Shown here one piece after another: positions 26,051 through 39,117 of a stretch of DNA of 64,000 bases. Under the pieces are notes generated by a model. The model had not been told where the DNA came from. It did not search any database and saw nothing but the letters and a program-made list of their open reading frames with translations. Location: positions 15,903,806 to 15,967,805 of the forward strand of contig CM069875.1 in assembly GCA_036172665.1 (NCBI GenBank). The letters are read 5' to 3'. The translations under genes and the position numbers were made by a program. This DNA comes from Prosopocoilus inquinatus (taxonomy: Eukaryota > Arthropoda > Insecta > Coleoptera > Lucanidae). Numbering within the stretch: the first letter of the stretch is position 1; every line of letters starts with the position of its first letter.

Positions 26051-29000
26051 AATCGATCCTTACTCATCTATCATGTTATTTGACGTTTGGATGGACTCCA
26101 GTAACTCTGATGTGAGATACAAAGTTCTCGGACGCAGCTGAAGCTGGAAATAGTTTTAAACGAAACAACACGCATTAGCGTTGTTCCTGTGATGTATCTA
26201 ATCGATCCTTAATCATCTATCATGTTATTTGAAGTTTGGATGGACTCCAGTATCTCTGATGTGAGATACTAAATTTTCGGACGCAGCAGAAGCTGGAAAT
26301 AGTTTTAAATGAAACAACACGCATTAGCGTTGTTCCTGTGATGTATCTAATCGATCCTTACTCATCTATCATGTTATTTGACGTTTAAATGGACTCCAGT
26401 AACTCTGATGTGAGATACAAAGTTCTCGGACGCAGCTGAAGCTGGAAATAGTTTTGAACGAAACAACACGTATTAGCGTTGTTCCTGTGATGTATCTAAT
26501 CGATCCTTACTCATCTATCATGTTATTTGACGTTTGGATGGGCTCCGGTAACTCTGAAGTGAGATAAGAAGTTCTCGGACGCAGCAGAAGCTGGAAATAG
26601 TTTTAAACGAAACAGCACGCATTAGCGTTGTTCCTGTGATGTATCTAATCGATCCTTACTCATCTATCATGTTATTTGACGTTTAAACGGACTCCAGTAA
26701 CTCTGATGTGAGATACAAAGTTCTCGGACGCAGCAGAATCTGGAAATAGTTTTGAACGAAATAACAAGTATTAGCGTTGTTCCTGTGATGTATCTAATCG
26801 ATCCTTACTTATCTACTATGTTATTTGACGTTTCGATGGACTCCAGTAACTCTGATGTGAGATACGAAATTTTCGGACGCAGCACAAGCTGGAAATAGTT
26901 TTAAATGAAACAACATGCATTAGCGTTGTTCCTGTGATGTATGTAATCGATCCTTACTCATCTATCATGTTATTTGACGTTTGGATGGGCTCCAGTAACT
27001 CTGAAGTGAGATACGAAGTTCTCGGACGCAGCTGAAGCTGGAAATAGTTTTAAACGAAACAACACGCATTAGCCTTGTTCCTGTGATGTATCTAATCGAT
27101 CCTTACTCGTCTATCATGTTATTTGGCGTTTCGATGGACTCCAGTAACTTTGATGTGAGATACGAAATTTTCGGACGCAGTAGAAGCTGGAAATAGTTTT
27201 AAACGAAACAACACGCATTAGCGTTGTTCCTGTGATGTATCTAATCGATCCTTACTCATCTATCATGTTATTTGGCGTTTCGATGGACTCCAGTAACTCT
27301 GATGTGAGATACGAAATTTTCGGACGCAGCAGAAGCTGGAAATAGTTTTAAATGAAACAACACGCATTAGCGTTGTTCCTGTGATGTATCTAATCGATCC
27401 TTACTCATCTATCATGTTATTTGACGTTTGAATGGACTCCAGTATCTCTGATGTGAGATACAAAGTTCTCGGACGCAGCAGAAGCTGGAAATAGTTTTGA
27501 ACGAAACAACACGTATTATCGTTGTTCCTGTGATGTATCTAATCGATCCTTACTCATCTATCATGTTATTTGACGTTTCGATGAACTCTAGTAACTCTGA
27601 TGTGAGATACGAAATTTTCGGACGCAGCACAAGCTGGAAATAGTTTTAAATGAAACAACATGCATTAGCGTTGTTCCTGTGATGTATCTAATCGATCCTT
27701 ACTTATCTACTATGTTATATGACGTTTCGATGGACTCCAGTAACTCTGATGTGAGATACGAAATTTTCATACGCAGCAGAAGCTGAAAATAGTTTTAAAT
27801 GAAACAATACGCATTAGCGTTGTTCCTGTGATGTATGTAATCGATCCTTACTCATCTATCATGTTATTTGACGTTTGGATGGACTCCAGTATCTCTGATG
27901 TGAGATACGAAATTTTCGGACGCAGCTGAAGCTGGAAATAGTTTTAAACGAAACAACACGCATTAGCGTTGTTCCTGTGATATATCTAATCGATCCTTAC
28001 TCATCTATCATGTTATTTGGCGTTTCGATGGACTCCAGTAACTTTGATGTGAGATACGAAATTTTCGGACGCAGCAGAAGCTGGAAATAGTTTTAAATGA
28101 AACAACACGCATTAGCGTTGTTCCTGTGATGTATCTAATCGATCCTTACTCATCTATCATGTTATTTGGCGTTTCGATGGACTCCAGTAACTCTGATGTG
28201 AGATACGAAATTTTCGGACGCAGCAGAAGCTGGAAATAGTTTTAAATGAAACAACACGCATTAGCGTTGTTCCTGTGATGTATCTAATCGATCCTTACTC
28301 ATCTATCATGTTATTTGACGTTTGGATGGACTCCAGTAACTCTGATGTGAGATACAAAGTTCTCGGACGCAGCTGAAGCTGGAAATAGTTTTAAACGAAA
28401 CAACACGCATTAGCGTTGTTCCTGTGATGTATCTAATCGATCCTTAATCATCTATCATGTTATTTGAAGTTTGGATGGACTCCAGTATCTCTGATGTGAA
28501 ATACTAAATTTTCGGACGCAGCAGAAGCTGGAAATAGTTTTAAATGAAACAACACGCATTAGCGTTGTTCCTGTGATGTATCTAATCGATCCTTACTCAT
28601 CTATCATGTTATTTGACGTTTAAATGGACTCCAGTAACTCTGATGTGAGATACAAAGTTCTCGGACGCAGCTGAAGCTGGAAATAGTTTTGAACGAAACA
28701 ACACGTATTAGCGTTGTTCCTGTGATGTATCTAATCGATCCTTACTCATCTATCATGTTATTTGACGTTTGGATGGGCTCCGGTATCTCTGAAGTGAGAT
28801 AAGAAGTTCTCGGACGCAGCAGAAGCTGGAAATAGTTTTAAACGAAACAGCACGCATTAGCGTTGTTCCTGTGTTGTATCTAATCGATCCTTACTCATCT
28901 ATCATGTTATTTGACGTTTAAACGGACTCCAGTAACTCTGATGTGAGATACAAAGTTCTCGGACGCAGCAGAAGCTGGAAATAGTTTTGAACGAAATAAC

Positions 29001-31140
29001 AAGTATTAGCGTTGTTCCTGTGATGTATCTAATCGATCCTTACTTATCTACTATGTTATTTGACGTTTCGATGGACTCCAGTAACTCTGATGTGAGATAC
29101 GAAATTTTCGGACGCAGCACAAGCTGGAAATAGTTTTAAATGAAACAACATGCATTAGCGTTGTTCCTGTGATGTATGTAATCGATCCTTACTCATCTAT
29201 CATGTTATTTGACGTTTGGATGGGCTCCAGTAACTCTGAAGTGAGATACGAAGTTCTCGGACGCAGCTGAAGCTGGAAATAGTTTTAAACGAAACAACAC
29301 GCATTAGCGTTGTTCCTGTGATGTATCTAATCGATCCTTACTCGTCTATCATGTTATTTGGCGTTTCGATGGACTCCAGTAACTTTGATGTGAGATACGA
29401 AATTTTCGGACGCAGTAGAAGCTGGAAATAGTTTTAAACGAAACAACACGCATTAGCGTTGTTCCTGTGATGTATCTAATCGATCCTTACTCATCTATCA
29501 TGTTATTTGGCGTTTCGATGGACTCCAGTAACTCTGATGTGAGATACGAAATTTTCGGACGCAGCAGAAGCTGGAAATAGTTTTAAATGAAACAACACGC
29601 ATTAGCGTTGTTCCTGTGATGTATCTAATCGATCCTTACTCATCTATCATGTTATTTGACGTTTGAATGGACTCCAGTATCTCTGATGTGAGATACAAAG
29701 TTCTCGGACGCAGCAGAAGCTGGAAATAGTTTTGAACGAAACAACACGTATTATCGTTGTTCCTGTGATGTATCTAATCGATCCTTACTCATCTATCATG
29801 TTATTTGACGTTTCGATGAACTCTAGTAACTCTGATGTGAGATACGAAATTTTCGGACGCAGCACAAGCTGGAAATAGTTTTAAATGAAACAACATGCAT
29901 TAGCGTTGTTCCTGTGATGTATCTAATCGATCCTTACTTATCTACTATGTTATATGACGTTTCGATGGACTCCAGTAACTCTGATGTGAGATACGAAATT
30001 TTCATACGCAGCAGAAGCTGAAAATAGTTTTAAATGAAACAATACGCATTAGCGTTGTTCCTGTGATGTATGTAATCGATCCTTACTCATCTATCATGTT
30101 ATTTGACGTTTGGATGGACTCCAGTATCTCTGATGTGAGATACGAAATTTTCGGACGCAGCTGAAGCTGGAAATAGTTTTAAACGAAACAACACGCATTA
30201 GCGTTGTTCCTGTGATGTATCTAATCGATCCTTACTCATCTATCATGTTATTTGGCGTTTCGATGGACTCCAGTAACTTTGATGTGAGATACGAAATTTT
30301 CGGACGCAGCAGAAGCTGGAAATAGTTTTAAATGAAACAACACGCATTAGCGTTGTTCCTGTGATGTATCTAATCGATCCTTACTCATCTATCATGCTAT
30401 TTGGCGTTTCGATGGACTCCAGTAACTCTGATGTGAGATACGAAATTTTCGGACGCAGCAGAAGCTGGAAATAGTTTTAAATGAAACAACACGCATTAGC
30501 GTTGTTCCTGTGATGTATCTAATCGATCCTTACTCATCTATCATGTTATTTGACGTTTGGATGGACTCCAGTAACTCTGATGTGAGATACAAAGTTCTCG
30601 GACGCAGCTGAAGCTGGAAATAGTTTTAAACGAAACAACACGCATTAGCGTTGTTCCTGTGATGTATCTAATCGATCCTTACTCATCTATCATGTTATTT
30701 GAAGTTTGGATGGACTCCAGTATCTCTGATGTGAGATACTAAATTTTCGGACGCAGCAGAAGCTGGAAATAGTTTTAAATGAAACAACACGCATTAGCGT
30801 TGTTCCTGTGATGTATCTAATCGATCCTTACTCATCTATCATGTTATTTGACGTTTAAATGGACTCCAGTAACTCTGATGTGAGATACAAAGTTCTCGGA
30901 CGCAGCTGAAGCTGGAAATAGTTTTGAACGAAACAACACGTATTAGCGTTGTTCCTGTGATGTATCTAATCGATCCTTACTCATCTATCATGTTATTTGA
31001 CGTTTGGATGGGCTCCGGTAACTCTGAAGTGAGATAAGAAGTTCTCGGACGCAGCAGAAGCTGGAAATAGTTTTAAACGAAACAGCACGCATTAGCGTTG
31101 TTCCTGTAATGTATCTAATCGATCCTTACTCATCTATCAT
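26051..31140 (+). repeat. 15-mer higher-order repeat, 2235 bp, two full units plus part
   Basis: Markers repeat at exactly 2235 bp (15 x 149). CCTTAATCATC is at 26207 and 28442, and the corresponding monomer is at 30677 with TTACTCATC. TTCATACGCAGC is at 27766 and 30001. The units are about 26051-28285, 28286-30520 and a partial 30521-31140. Fifteen monomer subtypes occur in the same order each time. The unit contains the eight-subtype series plus module A monomers, so it appears to be a later, larger HOR made from earlier ones. Scattered private changes (CAGAATCTGG near 26736, AGCCTTGTTCC near 27072, GTGTTGTATC near 28871) separate the copies. Confidence 0.88.
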
Positions 31141-32580
31141 GTTATTTGACGTTTAAATGGACTCCAGTAACTCTGATGTGAGATACAAAGTTCTCGGACG
31201 CAGCTGAAGCTGGAAATAGTTTTGAACGAAACAACACGTATTAGCGTTGTTCCTGTGATGTATCTAATCGATCCTTACTCATCTATCATGTTATTTGACG
31301 TTTGGATGGGCTCCGGTAACTCTGAAGTGAGATAAGAAGTTCTCGGACGCAGCAGAAGCTGGAAATAGTTTTAAATGAAACAACATGCATTAGCGTTGTT
31401 CCTGTGATGTATGTAATCGATCCTTACTCATCTATCATGTTATTTGACGTTTGGATGGGCTCCAGTAACTCTGAAGTGAGATACGAAGTTCTCGGACGCA
31501 GCTGAAGCTGGAAATAGTTTTAAACGAAACAACACGCATTAGCGTTGTTCCTGTGATGTATCTAATCGATCCTTACTCATCTATCATGTTATTTGACGTT
31601 TGAATGGACTCCAGTATCTCTGATGTGAGATACTAAATTTTCGGACGCAGCAGAAGCTGGAAATAGTTTTAAATGAAACAACACGCATTAGCGTTGTTCC
31701 TGTGATGTATCTAATCGATCCTTACTCATCTATCATGTTATTTGGCGTTTCGATGGACTCCAGTAACTCTGATGTGAGATACGAAATTTTCGGACGCAGC
31801 AGAAGCTGGAAATAGTTTTAAATGAAACAACACGCATTAGCGTTGTTCCTGTGATGTATCTAATCGATCCTTACTCATCTATCATGTTATTTGACGTTTG
31901 AATGGACTCCAGTATCTCTGATGTGAGATACAAAGTTCTCGGACGCAGCAGAAGCTGGAAATAGTTTTGAACGAAACAACACGTATTAGCGTTGTTCTTG
32001 TGATGTATCTAATCGATCCTTACTTAGCTACTATGTTATTTGACGTTTCGATGGACTCCAGTAACTCTGATGTGATACGAAATTTTCGGACGCAGGAGAA
32101 GCTGGAAATAGTTTTAAATGAAACAACACGCATTAGCGTTGTTCCTGTGATGTATGTAATCGATCCTTACTCATCTATCATGTTATTTGACGTTTGGATG
32201 GGCTCCAGTAACTCTGAAGTGAGATACGAAGTTCTCGGACGCAGCTGAAGCTGGAAATAGTTTTAAACGAAACAACACGCATTAGCGTTGTTCCTGTGAT
32301 GTATCTAATCGATCCTTACTCATCTATCATGTTATTTGACGTTTCGATGGACTCTAGTAACTCTGATGTGAGATACGAAGTTTTTGGACGCAGCAGGAGC
32401 TGGAAATAGTTTTAAACGAAACAACACGTATTAGCGTTGTTCCTGTGATGTATCTAATCGATCCTTACTCATCTATCATGTTATTTGACGTTTGGATGGA
32501 CTCCAGTATCTCTGATGTGAGATACGAAATTTTCGGACGCAGCAGAAGCTGGAAATAGTTTTAAACGAAACAACACGTAT
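31141..32580 (+). repeat. Transition block with a dimer duplication and a 147-bp monomer
   Basis: GACGTTTAAATGG at about 30851 recurs at about 31149, 298 bp away, so a two-monomer unit was duplicated in place. Further on, at about 32065-32080, GATGTGATACG replaces GATGTGAGATACG. This 2-bp loss makes one monomer 147 bp long and keeps a reading frame open across it for about 93 codons. The adjacent CGCAGGAGAAGC near 32092 is a private change. From about 32330 the sequence is module A again. Confidence 0.72.
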
Positions 32581-35500
32581 TAGCGTTGTTCCTGTGATGT
32601 ATCTAATCGATCCTTACTTATCTACTATGTTATATGACGTTTCGATGGACTCCAGTAACTCTGATGTGAGATACGAAATTTTCATACGCAGCAGAAGCTG
32701 AAAATAGTTTTAAATGAAACAATACGCATTAGCGTTGTTCCTGTGATGTATGTAATCGATCCTTACTCATCTATCATGTTATTTGACGTTTGGATGGACT
32801 CCAGTATCTCTGATGTGAGATACGAAATTTTCGGACGCAGCTGAAGCTGGAAATAGTTTTAAACGAAACAACACGCATTAGCGTTGTTCCTGTGATGTAT
32901 CTAATCGATCCTTACTCATCTATCATGTTATTTGGCGTTTCGATGGACTCCAGTAACTTTGATGTGAGATACGAAATTTTCGGACGCAGCAGAAGCTGGA
33001 AATAGTTTTAAATGAAACAACACGCATTAGCGTTGTTCCTGTGATGTATCTAATCGATCCTTACTCATCTATCATGTTATTTGGCGTTTCGATGGACTCC
33101 AGTAACTCTGATGTGAGATACGAAATTTTCGGACGCAGCAGAAGCTGGAAATAGTTTTAAATGAAACAACACGCATTAGCGTTGTTCCTGTGATGTATCT
33201 AATCGATCCTTACTCATCTATCATGTTATTTGACGTTTGGATGGACTCCAGTAACTCTGATGTGAGATACAAAGTTCTCGGACGCAGCTGAAGCTGGAAA
33301 TAGTTTTAAACGAAACAACACGCATTAGCGTTGTTCCTGTGATGTATCTAATCGATCCTTACTCATCTATCATGTTATTTGAAGTTTGGATGGACTCCAG
33401 TATCTCTGATGTGAGATACTAAATTTTCGGACGCAGCAGAAGCTGGAAATAGTTTTAAATGAAACAACACGCATTAGCGTTGTTCCTGTGATGTATCTAA
33501 TCGATCCTTACTCATCTATCATGTTATTTGACGTTTAAATGGACTCCAGTAACTCTGATGTGAGATACAAAGTTCTCGGACGCAGCTGAAGCTGGAAATA
33601 GTTTTGAACGAAACAACACGTATTAGCGTTGTTCCTGTGATGTATCTAATCGATCCTTACTCATCTATCATGTTATTTGACGTTTGGATGGGCTCCGGTA
33701 ACTCTGAAGTGAGATAAGAAGTTCTCGGACGCAGCAGAAGCTGGAAATAGTTTTAAACGAAACAGCACGCATTAGCGTTGTTCCTGTGATGTATCTAATC
33801 GATCCTTACTCATCTATCATGTTATTTGACGTTTAAACGGACTCCAGTAACTCTGATGTGAGATACAAAGTTCTCGGACGCAGCAGAAGCTGGAAATAGT
33901 TTTGAACGAAATAACACGTATTAGCGTTGTTCCTGTGATGTATCTAATCGATCCTTACTTATCTACTATGTTATTTGACGTTTCGATGGACTCCAGTAAC
34001 TCTGATGTGAGATACGAAATTTTCGGACGCAGCACAAGCTGGAAATAGTTTTAAATGAAACAACATGCATTAGCGTTGTTCCTGTGATGTATGTAATCGA
34101 TCCTTACTCATCTATCATGTTATTTGACGTTTGGATGGGCTCCAGTAACTCTGAAGTGAGATACGAAGTTCTCGGACGCAGCTGAAGCTGGAAATAGTTT
34201 TAAACGAAACAACACGCATTAGCGTTGTTCCTGTGATGTATCTAATCGATCCTTACTCGTCTATCATGTTATTTGGCGTTTCGATGGACTCCAGTAACTT
34301 TGATGTGAGATACGAAATTTTCGGACGCAGTAGAAGCTGGAAATAGTTTTAAACGAAACAACACGCATTAGCGTTGTTCCTGTGATGTATCTAATCGATC
34401 CTTACTCATCTATCATGTTATTTGGCGTTTCGATGGACTCCAGTAACTCTGATGTGAGATACGAAATTTTCGGACGCAGCAGAAGCTGGAAATAGTTTTA
34501 AATGAAACAACACGCATTAGCGTTGTTCCTGTGATGTATCTAATCGATCCTTACTCATCTATCATGTTATTTGACGTTTGAATGGACTCCAGTATCTCTG
34601 ATGTGAGATACAAAGTTCTCGGACGCAGCAGAAGCTGGAAATAGTTTTGAACGAAACAACACGTATTATCGTTGTTCCTGTGATGTATCTAATCGATCCT
34701 TACTCATCTATCATGTTATTTGACGTTTCGATGGACTCTAGTAACTCTGATGTGAGATACGAAATTTTCGGACGCAGCACAAGCTGGAAATAGTTTTAAA
34801 TGAAACAACATGCATTAGCGTTGTTCCTGTGATGTATCTAATCGATCCTTACTTATCTACTATGTTATATGACGTTTCGATGGACTCCAGTAACTCTGAT
34901 GTGAGATACGAAATTTTCATACGCAGCAGAAGCTGAAAATAGTTTTAAATGAAACAATACGCATTAGCGTTGTTCCTGTGATGTATGTAATCGATCCTTA
35001 CTCATCTATCATGTTATTTGACGTTTGGATGGACTCCAGTATCTCTGATGTGAGATACGAAATTTTCGGACGCAGCTGAAGCTGGAAATAGTTTTAAACG
35101 AAACAACACGCATTAGCGTTGTTCCTGTGCTGTATCTAATCGATCCTTACTCATCTATCATGTTATTTGGCGTTTCGATGGACTCCAGTAACTTTGATGT
35201 GAGATACGAAATTTTCGGACGCAGCAGAAGCTGGAAATAGTTTTAAATGAAACAACACGCATTAGCGTTGTTCCTGTGATGTATCTAATCGATCCTTACT
35301 CATCTATCATGCTATTTGGCGTTTCGATGGACTCCAGTAACTCTGATGTGAGATACGAAATTTTCGGACGCAGCAGAAGCTGGAAATAGTTTTAAATGAA
35401 ACAACACGCATTAGCGTTGTTCCTGTGATGTATCTAATCGATCCTTACTCATCTATCATGTTATTTGACGTTTGGATGGACTCCAGTAACTCTGATGTGA

Positions 35501-36963
35501 GATACAATGTTCTCGGACGCAGCTGAAGCTGGAAATAGTTTTAAACGAAACAACACGCATTAGCGTTGTTCCTGTGATGTATCTAATCGATCCTTACTCA
35601 TCTATCATGTTATTTGAAGTTTGGATGGACTCCAGTATCTCTGATGTGAGATACTAAATTTTCGGACGCAGCAGAAGCTGGAAATAGTTTTAAATGAAAC
35701 AACACGCATTAGCGTTGTTCCTGTGATGTATCTAATCGATCCTTACTCATCTATCATGTTATTTGACGTTTAAATGGACTCCAGTAACTCTGATGTGAGA
35801 TACAAAGTTCTCGGACGCAGCTGAAGCTGGAAATAGTTTTGAACGAAACAACACGTATTAGCGTTGTTCCTGTGATGTATCTAATCGATCCTTACTCATC
35901 TATCATGTTATTTGACGTTTGGATGGGCTCCGGTAACTCTGAAGTGAGATAAGAAGTTCTCGGACGCAGCAGAAGCTGGAAATAGTTTTAAACGAAACAG
36001 CACGCATTAGCGTTGTTCCTGTAATGTATCTAATCGATCCTTACTCATCTATCATGTTATTTGACGTTTAAACGGACTCCAGTAACTCTGATGTGCGATA
36101 CAAAGTTCTCGGACGCAGCAGAAGCTGGAAATAGTTTTGAACGAAATAACACGTATTAGCGTTGTTCCTGTGATGTATCTAATCGATCCTTACTTATCTA
36201 CTATGTTATTTGACGTTTCGATGGACTCCAGTAACTCTGATGTGAGATACGAAATTTTCGGACGCAGCACAAGCTGGAAATAGTTTTAAATGAAACAACA
36301 TGCATTAGCGTTGTTCCTGTGATGTATGTAATCGATCCTTACTCATATATCATGTTATTTGACGTTTGGATGGGCTCCAGTAACTCTGAAGTGAGATACG
36401 AAGTTCTCGGACGCAGCTGAAGCTGGAAATAGTTTTAAACGAAACAACACGCATTAGCGTTGTTCCTGTGATGTATCTAATCGATCCTTACTCATCTATC
36501 ATGTTGTTTGGCGTTTCGATGGACTCCAGTAACTTTGATGTGAGATACGAAATTTTCGGACGCAGTAGAAGCTGGAAATAGTTTTAAACGAAACAACACG
36601 CATTAGCGTTGTTCCTGTGATGTATCTAATCGATCCTTACTCATCTATCATGTTATTTGGCGTTTCGATGGACTCCAGTAACTCTGATGTGAGATACGAA
36701 ATTTTCGGACGCAGCAGAAGCTGGAAATGGTTTTAAATGAAACAACACGCATTAGCGTTGTTCCTGTGATGTATCTAATCGATCCTTACTCATCTATCAT
36801 GTTATTTGACGTTTGAATGGACTCCAGTATCTCTGATGTGAGATACAAAGTTCTCGGACGCAGCAGAAGCTGGAAATAATTTTGAACGAAACAACACGTA
36901 TTATCGTTGTTCCTGTGATGTATCTAATCGATCCTTACTCATCTATCATGTTATTTGACGTTT
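32581..36963 (+). repeat. 15-mer higher-order repeat, second cluster
   Basis: The same 15-subtype order as at 26-31 kb recurs, again at exactly 2235 bp: TTCATACGCAGC is at 32681 and 34916. The units are about 32581-34815 and 34816-36963, the latter ending where GACGTTTGGATGGGC replaces GACGTTTCGATGGAC. The marker spacing from the first cluster, 30001 to 32681, is 2680 bp, 18 monomers less the 2-bp loss at 32075. Private differences include TACAATGTTCTCGG near 35504, GATGTGCGATAC near 36093 and CATGTTGTTTGGCG near 36503. Confidence 0.87.
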
Positions 36964-38561
36964 GGATGGGCTCCAGTAACTCTGAAGTGAGATAAGAAGT
37001 TCTCGGACGCAGCTGAAGCTGGAAATAGTTTTAAACGAAACAACACGCATTAGCGTTGTTCCTGTGATGTATCTAATCGATCCTTACTCATCTATCATGT
37101 TATTTGACGTTTCGATGGACTCTAGTAACTCTGATGTGAGATACGAAGTTTTTGGACGCAGCAGGAGCTGGAAATAGTTCTAAACGAAACAACACGTATT
37201 ATCGTTGTTCCTGTGATGTATCTAATCGATCCTTACTTATCTATCATGTTGTTTGACGTTTGGATGGACTCCAGTAACTCTGATGTGAGATACGAAATTA
37301 TCGGACGCAGCAGAAGCTGGAAATAGTTTTAAATGAAACAACACGCATTAGCGTTGTTCCTGTGATGTATCTAATCGATCGTTACTCATCTATCATGTTA
37401 TTTTACGTTTGGATAGACTCCAGTAACTCTGATGTGAGATACAAAGTTTTTGGACGCAGCAGAAGCTGGAAATAGTTTTGAACGAAACAACACGTATTAG
37501 CGTTGTTCCTGTGATGTATCTAATCGATCCTTACATATCTAACATGTTATTTGACGTTTCGATGGACTCCAGTAACTCTAATGTGAGATACGAATTTTTC
37601 GGACGCAGCAGCAGCTGGAAATAGTTTTAAACGAAACAACACATATTAGCGTTGTTCCTGTGATGTATCTAATCGATCCTTACTCATCTATCATGTTATT
37701 TGACGTTTGGACGGACTCCAGTAACTCTGATGTGAGATACAAAGATCTCGGACGCAGCAGAAGCTGGAACTTGTTTTGAACGAAACAACACGTATTAGCG
37801 TTGTTCCTGTGATGTATCTAAATGATCCTTACTGATCTAACATGTTATTTGACGTTTGGATGGACTCCGGTAACTCTGATGTGAGATACAAAGTTTTTGG
37901 GCGCAGCAGGAGCTGGAAATAGTTTTAAACGAAGCAACACGTATTAGCGTTGTTCCTGTGATGTATCTAATCGATCCTTACTTAGCTACTATGTTATTTG
38001 ACGTTTCGATGGACTCCAGTAATTTTGATGTGAGATACGACGTTTTCGGACGCAGCAGAAGCTGGAAATAGTTTTAAAAGGTACAACACGCATTAGCGTT
38101 GTTCCTGTGATGTATCTAATCGATCCTTACTCATTTATCAAGTTATTTGACGTTTGGATGACCTCCAGTAACTCTGATGTGAGATACGAAATTATCGGAC
38201 GCAGCAGAAGCTGGAAATAGTTTTAAATGAAACAACACGCATTAGCGTAGTTCCTGTGATGTATCTAATCGATCCTTACTCTTCTATCATGTTATTTGAC
38301 GTTTGGATGGACTCCAGTAACTCTGAAGTGAGATACGAAGTTCTCGGACGCAGCTGAAGCTGGAAATAGTTTTAAAAGATACAACACGCATTAGCGTTGT
38401 TCCTGTGATGTATCTAATTGATCCTTACTCATTTATCATGTTATTTGACGTTTGGATGACCTCCAGTAACTCTGATGTGAGATACGAAATTATCGGACGC
38501 AGCAGAAGCTGGAAATAGTTTTAAATGAAACAACACGCATTAGCGTTGTTCCTGTGATGTA
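36775..38561 (+). repeat. Third full copy of module C (as 5199-6985)
   Basis: AGATCTCGG at 37743 and TAATTGATCC at 38415 are both offset by 31576 bp from the copy at 6167 and 6839, and all module C variants appear in the same order. It overlaps the end of the 15-mer cluster by a TTTGAATGG monomer that both share. Private changes include TATCTAAATGATCC near 37817, TTTTAAAAGGTACAAC near 38073 and TTTATCAAGTTATTTG near 38133. It joins a GACTCTAGTAAC monomer at about 38562. Confidence 0.8.
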
Positions 38562-38805
38562 TCTAATCGATCCTTACTCATCTATCATGTTATTTGACGT
38601 TTCGATGGACTCTAGTAACTCTGATGTGAGATACGAAGTTTTTGGACGCAGCAGGAGCTGGAAATAGTTTTAAACGAAACAACACGTATTAGCGTTGTTC
38701 CTGTGATGTATCTAATCGATCCTTACTCATCTATCATGTTATTTGACGTTTTGATGGACTCCAGTAACTCTAATGTGAGATACGAAATTTTCGGACGCAG
38801 CAGAG

Positions 38806-39117
38806 GCTGGAAATAGGTTTGAACGAAACAACACGTATTAGCGTTGTTCCTGTGATGTATCTAAACGATCCTTACTTATCTAACATGTTATTTGACGTTT
38901 GGATGGACTCCAGTAAGTCTGATGTGAGATACGACGTTTTCGGACGCAGCAGAAACTGGAAATAGTTTTAAACGAAACAACACGCATTAGCGATGTTCCT
39001 GTGCTGTGTCAAATCGATCCTTACTTATCTATCATGTTATTTGACGTTTCGATGGACTCCAGTAACTCTGATGTGAGATACGACGTTTTCGGACGCAGCA
39101 GAAGCTGGAAATAGTTT
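38806..39117 (+). repeat. Cassette shared by both domains (representative copy)
   Basis: About two to three monomers always occur together: AGAGGCTGGAAATAGGTTTG, then TCTAAACGATCC with TATCTAACATG, then AGTAAGTCTGATG with CAGAAACTGG, then GCGATGTTCCTGTGCTG followed by TGTCAAATCG, then GATACGACGTTTTCGG. The GCTGTGTCAAATCG marker starts at 24552, 39003, 40640, 45704 and 47492 in Domain I and at 50854, 56086, 59361 and 62637 in Domain II. It is the clearest sequence link between the two domains. Confidence 0.78.

Noticed and set aside
31967..32248. Open frame of 93 codons with an internally repeated protein, and close relatives at 40011-40274 and 41648-41908
   Set aside because: It starts at TTG, lies wholly inside satellite monomers, exists only because of a local 2-bp deletion, and the same protein-like text is out of frame in the other copies. 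No promoter, splice signal or family resemblance supports a gene.
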